From: CALAEC01 sp050692915
Lineage (GTDB): Bacteria > Actinomycetota > UBA4738 > CALAEC01
Direction: 5' to 3'
DNA length: 14,333 nt
Assembly: GCA_050692915.1 (NCBI GenBank)
Contig: JBOGVU010000067.1
Span: forward strand, 1 to 14,333
Part shown: positions 13,812 through 14,333 of the stretch, in pieces
Position numbering within the stretch: the stretch's first letter is position 1
Layout: each line of letters starts with the position of its first letter
Position numbers and translations under genes: made by a program
Notes under the pieces: generated by a model
The model's input: only the letters and a program-made list of their open reading frames with translations
Told to the model about the DNA's origin: nothing
The model's database searches: none

Positions 13812-14204
13812 ATGATGCAGCGGTTCCCGATCTACCCCGTGCTGGCCGCGTCCGATCTCGGCCGGGCCAAGGCCTGGTACCAGGAGAAGCTGGGAATGAC
13901 GCCGTCGATCGACGAGGAGCAGGGCCTGTGGTACGAGTGCGCCGACGGCACCTGGCTCCTGGTGTATCCAACGGGCGCCGCCGGAACCGCACAGAACACC
14001 CAGGCCCACTTCCAGGTTACGGACATCGAGAAGCTCATGCACGAGCTGCGGGGCCGAGGGGTCACCTTCGAGGAGTACGACTTCGAGCCGTTCACCGGCA
14101 TGCACAGGGGCGGCGGACTGTACGAGGCCGGGGGCTACAAGGTCGTTTTCATCAAGGACAGTGAGGGGAACACGATCGAGATCGCCCAGCAGCCTGAGGA
14201 CTGA
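13812..14204 (+). CDS. VOC-fold (glyoxalase/bleomycin-resistance type) protein
   Basis: A 130-residue single VOC-superfamily protein with the two beta-alpha-beta-beta-beta modules expected. Module one begins FPIYPVLAASDLGRAKAWYQ and continues GLWYECADGTWLLVYP. Module two has QAHFQVTDIEKLMHELRGRG and ends YKVVFIKDSEGNTIEIAQ. Possible metal ligands are H66 and E123. The first-strand ligand position holds no histidine or glutamate, so a metal site may be incomplete. Substrate is unknown; relatives include dioxygenases, isomerases and binding proteins. I chose ATG 13812 because GAGGAGG (13797-13803) is eight bases upstream, whereas GTG 13803 overlaps that Shine-Dalgarno. It starts 24 bases after dapA and is probably co-transcribed with it. 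Confidence 0.85.
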   Translation: MMQRFPIYPVLAASDLGRAKAWYQEKLGMTPSIDEEQGLWYECADGTWLLVYPTGAAGTAQNTQAHFQVTDIEKLMHELRGRGVTFEEYDFEPFTGMHRGGGLYEAGGYKVVFIKDSEGNTIEIAQQPED

Positions 14205-14234
14205 GCCCAGCGACTCTGGTCCTCGCCCGGACCT

Positions 14235-14266
14235 GGGAATCTATAACGTTCACGGTATAACTTCCC
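14235..14266. promoter_or_regulatory. Operator-like imperfect palindrome with TATAAC repeats
   Basis: The hexamer TATAAC occurs twice (14242-14247 and 14256-14261). The core TATAACGTTCACGGTATA (14242-14259) is an inverted repeat with seven of nine positions matching, and it sits inside the outer repeat GGGAA (14235-14239) / TTCCC (14262-14266). It is conspicuously AT-rich against its surroundings. It could be a repressor operator plus promoter for a gene beyond the window. No regulator is visible to pair it with. Confidence 0.4.
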
Positions 14267-14315
14267 GAGTGGCGGGATACCGTCCCTCCCCCAGCCGGTC
14301 GGCCGCACGGCGACG

Positions 14316-14333
14316 GCCCCGCCGGAGCGGGGC
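14316..14333. terminator. GC-rich hairpin at the window edge
   Basis: GCCCCGC (14316-14322) pairs perfectly with GCGGGGC (14327-14333) around the loop CGGA, and the stem may extend past the window. It is consistent with an intrinsic terminator for the dapA/VOC transcript or for a gene on the other strand beyond the edge. The following bases are not available to test for a T-run. Confidence 0.45.

Noticed and set aside
1..14333. tRNA genes, CRISPR repeats, insertion sequences or phage genes
   Set aside because: No T-arm-like GTTCGAATCC segment in a clover-leaf context, no regularly spaced direct repeats, no transposase or integrase motifs and no terminal inverted repeats were found on reading both strands.

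Overview
The window is very GC-rich, almost fully coding DNA from a high-GC Gram-positive, most likely an uncultured member of the Actinomycetota. The evidence is a PimB'-type phosphatidylinositol-mannoside mannosyltransferase, UdgX, stand-alone Prim-PolC and LigC homologues as in mycobacteria, frequent GTG (and apparently CTG) starts, and two TANNNT-N7-GTG leaderless-type start regions. I see no tRNA, rRNA, CRISPR array, insertion sequence or phage gene.

Layout. (1) 2-328, + strand: C-terminal part of a BON-domain protein cut by the window edge. (2) 344-1986, +: UdgX uracil-DNA glycosylase overlapping a LigD-type primase-polymerase (Prim-PolC) by four bases. (3) 2086-6020, -: a tight five-gene run in the order membrane protein, PimB'-like glycosyltransferase, alpha/beta hydrolase, LigC-type ATP-dependent DNA ligase, cupin. 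It converges on the udgX-polymerase pair. (4) 6021-6119: divergent promoter region with a strong inverted repeat. (5) 6120-9824, +: an M1 aminopeptidase (PepN) overlapping an MFS transporter that carries one frameshift. (6) 9864-11502, +: an ECF sigma factor overlapping a membrane-anchored protein with a seven-bladed beta-propeller, probably its anti-sigma/sensor partner, followed by a hairpin terminator. (7) 11660-14204, +: NAD-dependent formate dehydrogenase, DapA and a VOC-fold protein. (8) 14205-14333: intergenic DNA with an operator-like palindrome and a GC-rich hairpin at the window edge.

The most interesting signal is in the first 3.5 kb. A uracil-DNA glycosylase of the covalent-trapping UdgX type, a gap-filling Prim-PolC and a nick-sealing LigC lie together. 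That reads as a complete short base-excision-repair cassette: excise, fill, seal. Both the polymerase and the ligase appear to start at CTG codons embedded in CTGA stop/start overlaps, so each would be translationally coupled to the gene before it. The other genes look like ordinary housekeeping and accessory functions, with a few details worth checking. These are a pinpointed frameshift in the MFS gene, a sigma/beta-propeller signalling pair, and a formate dehydrogenase that naturally carries residues known from engineered variants of the Pseudomonas enzyme.
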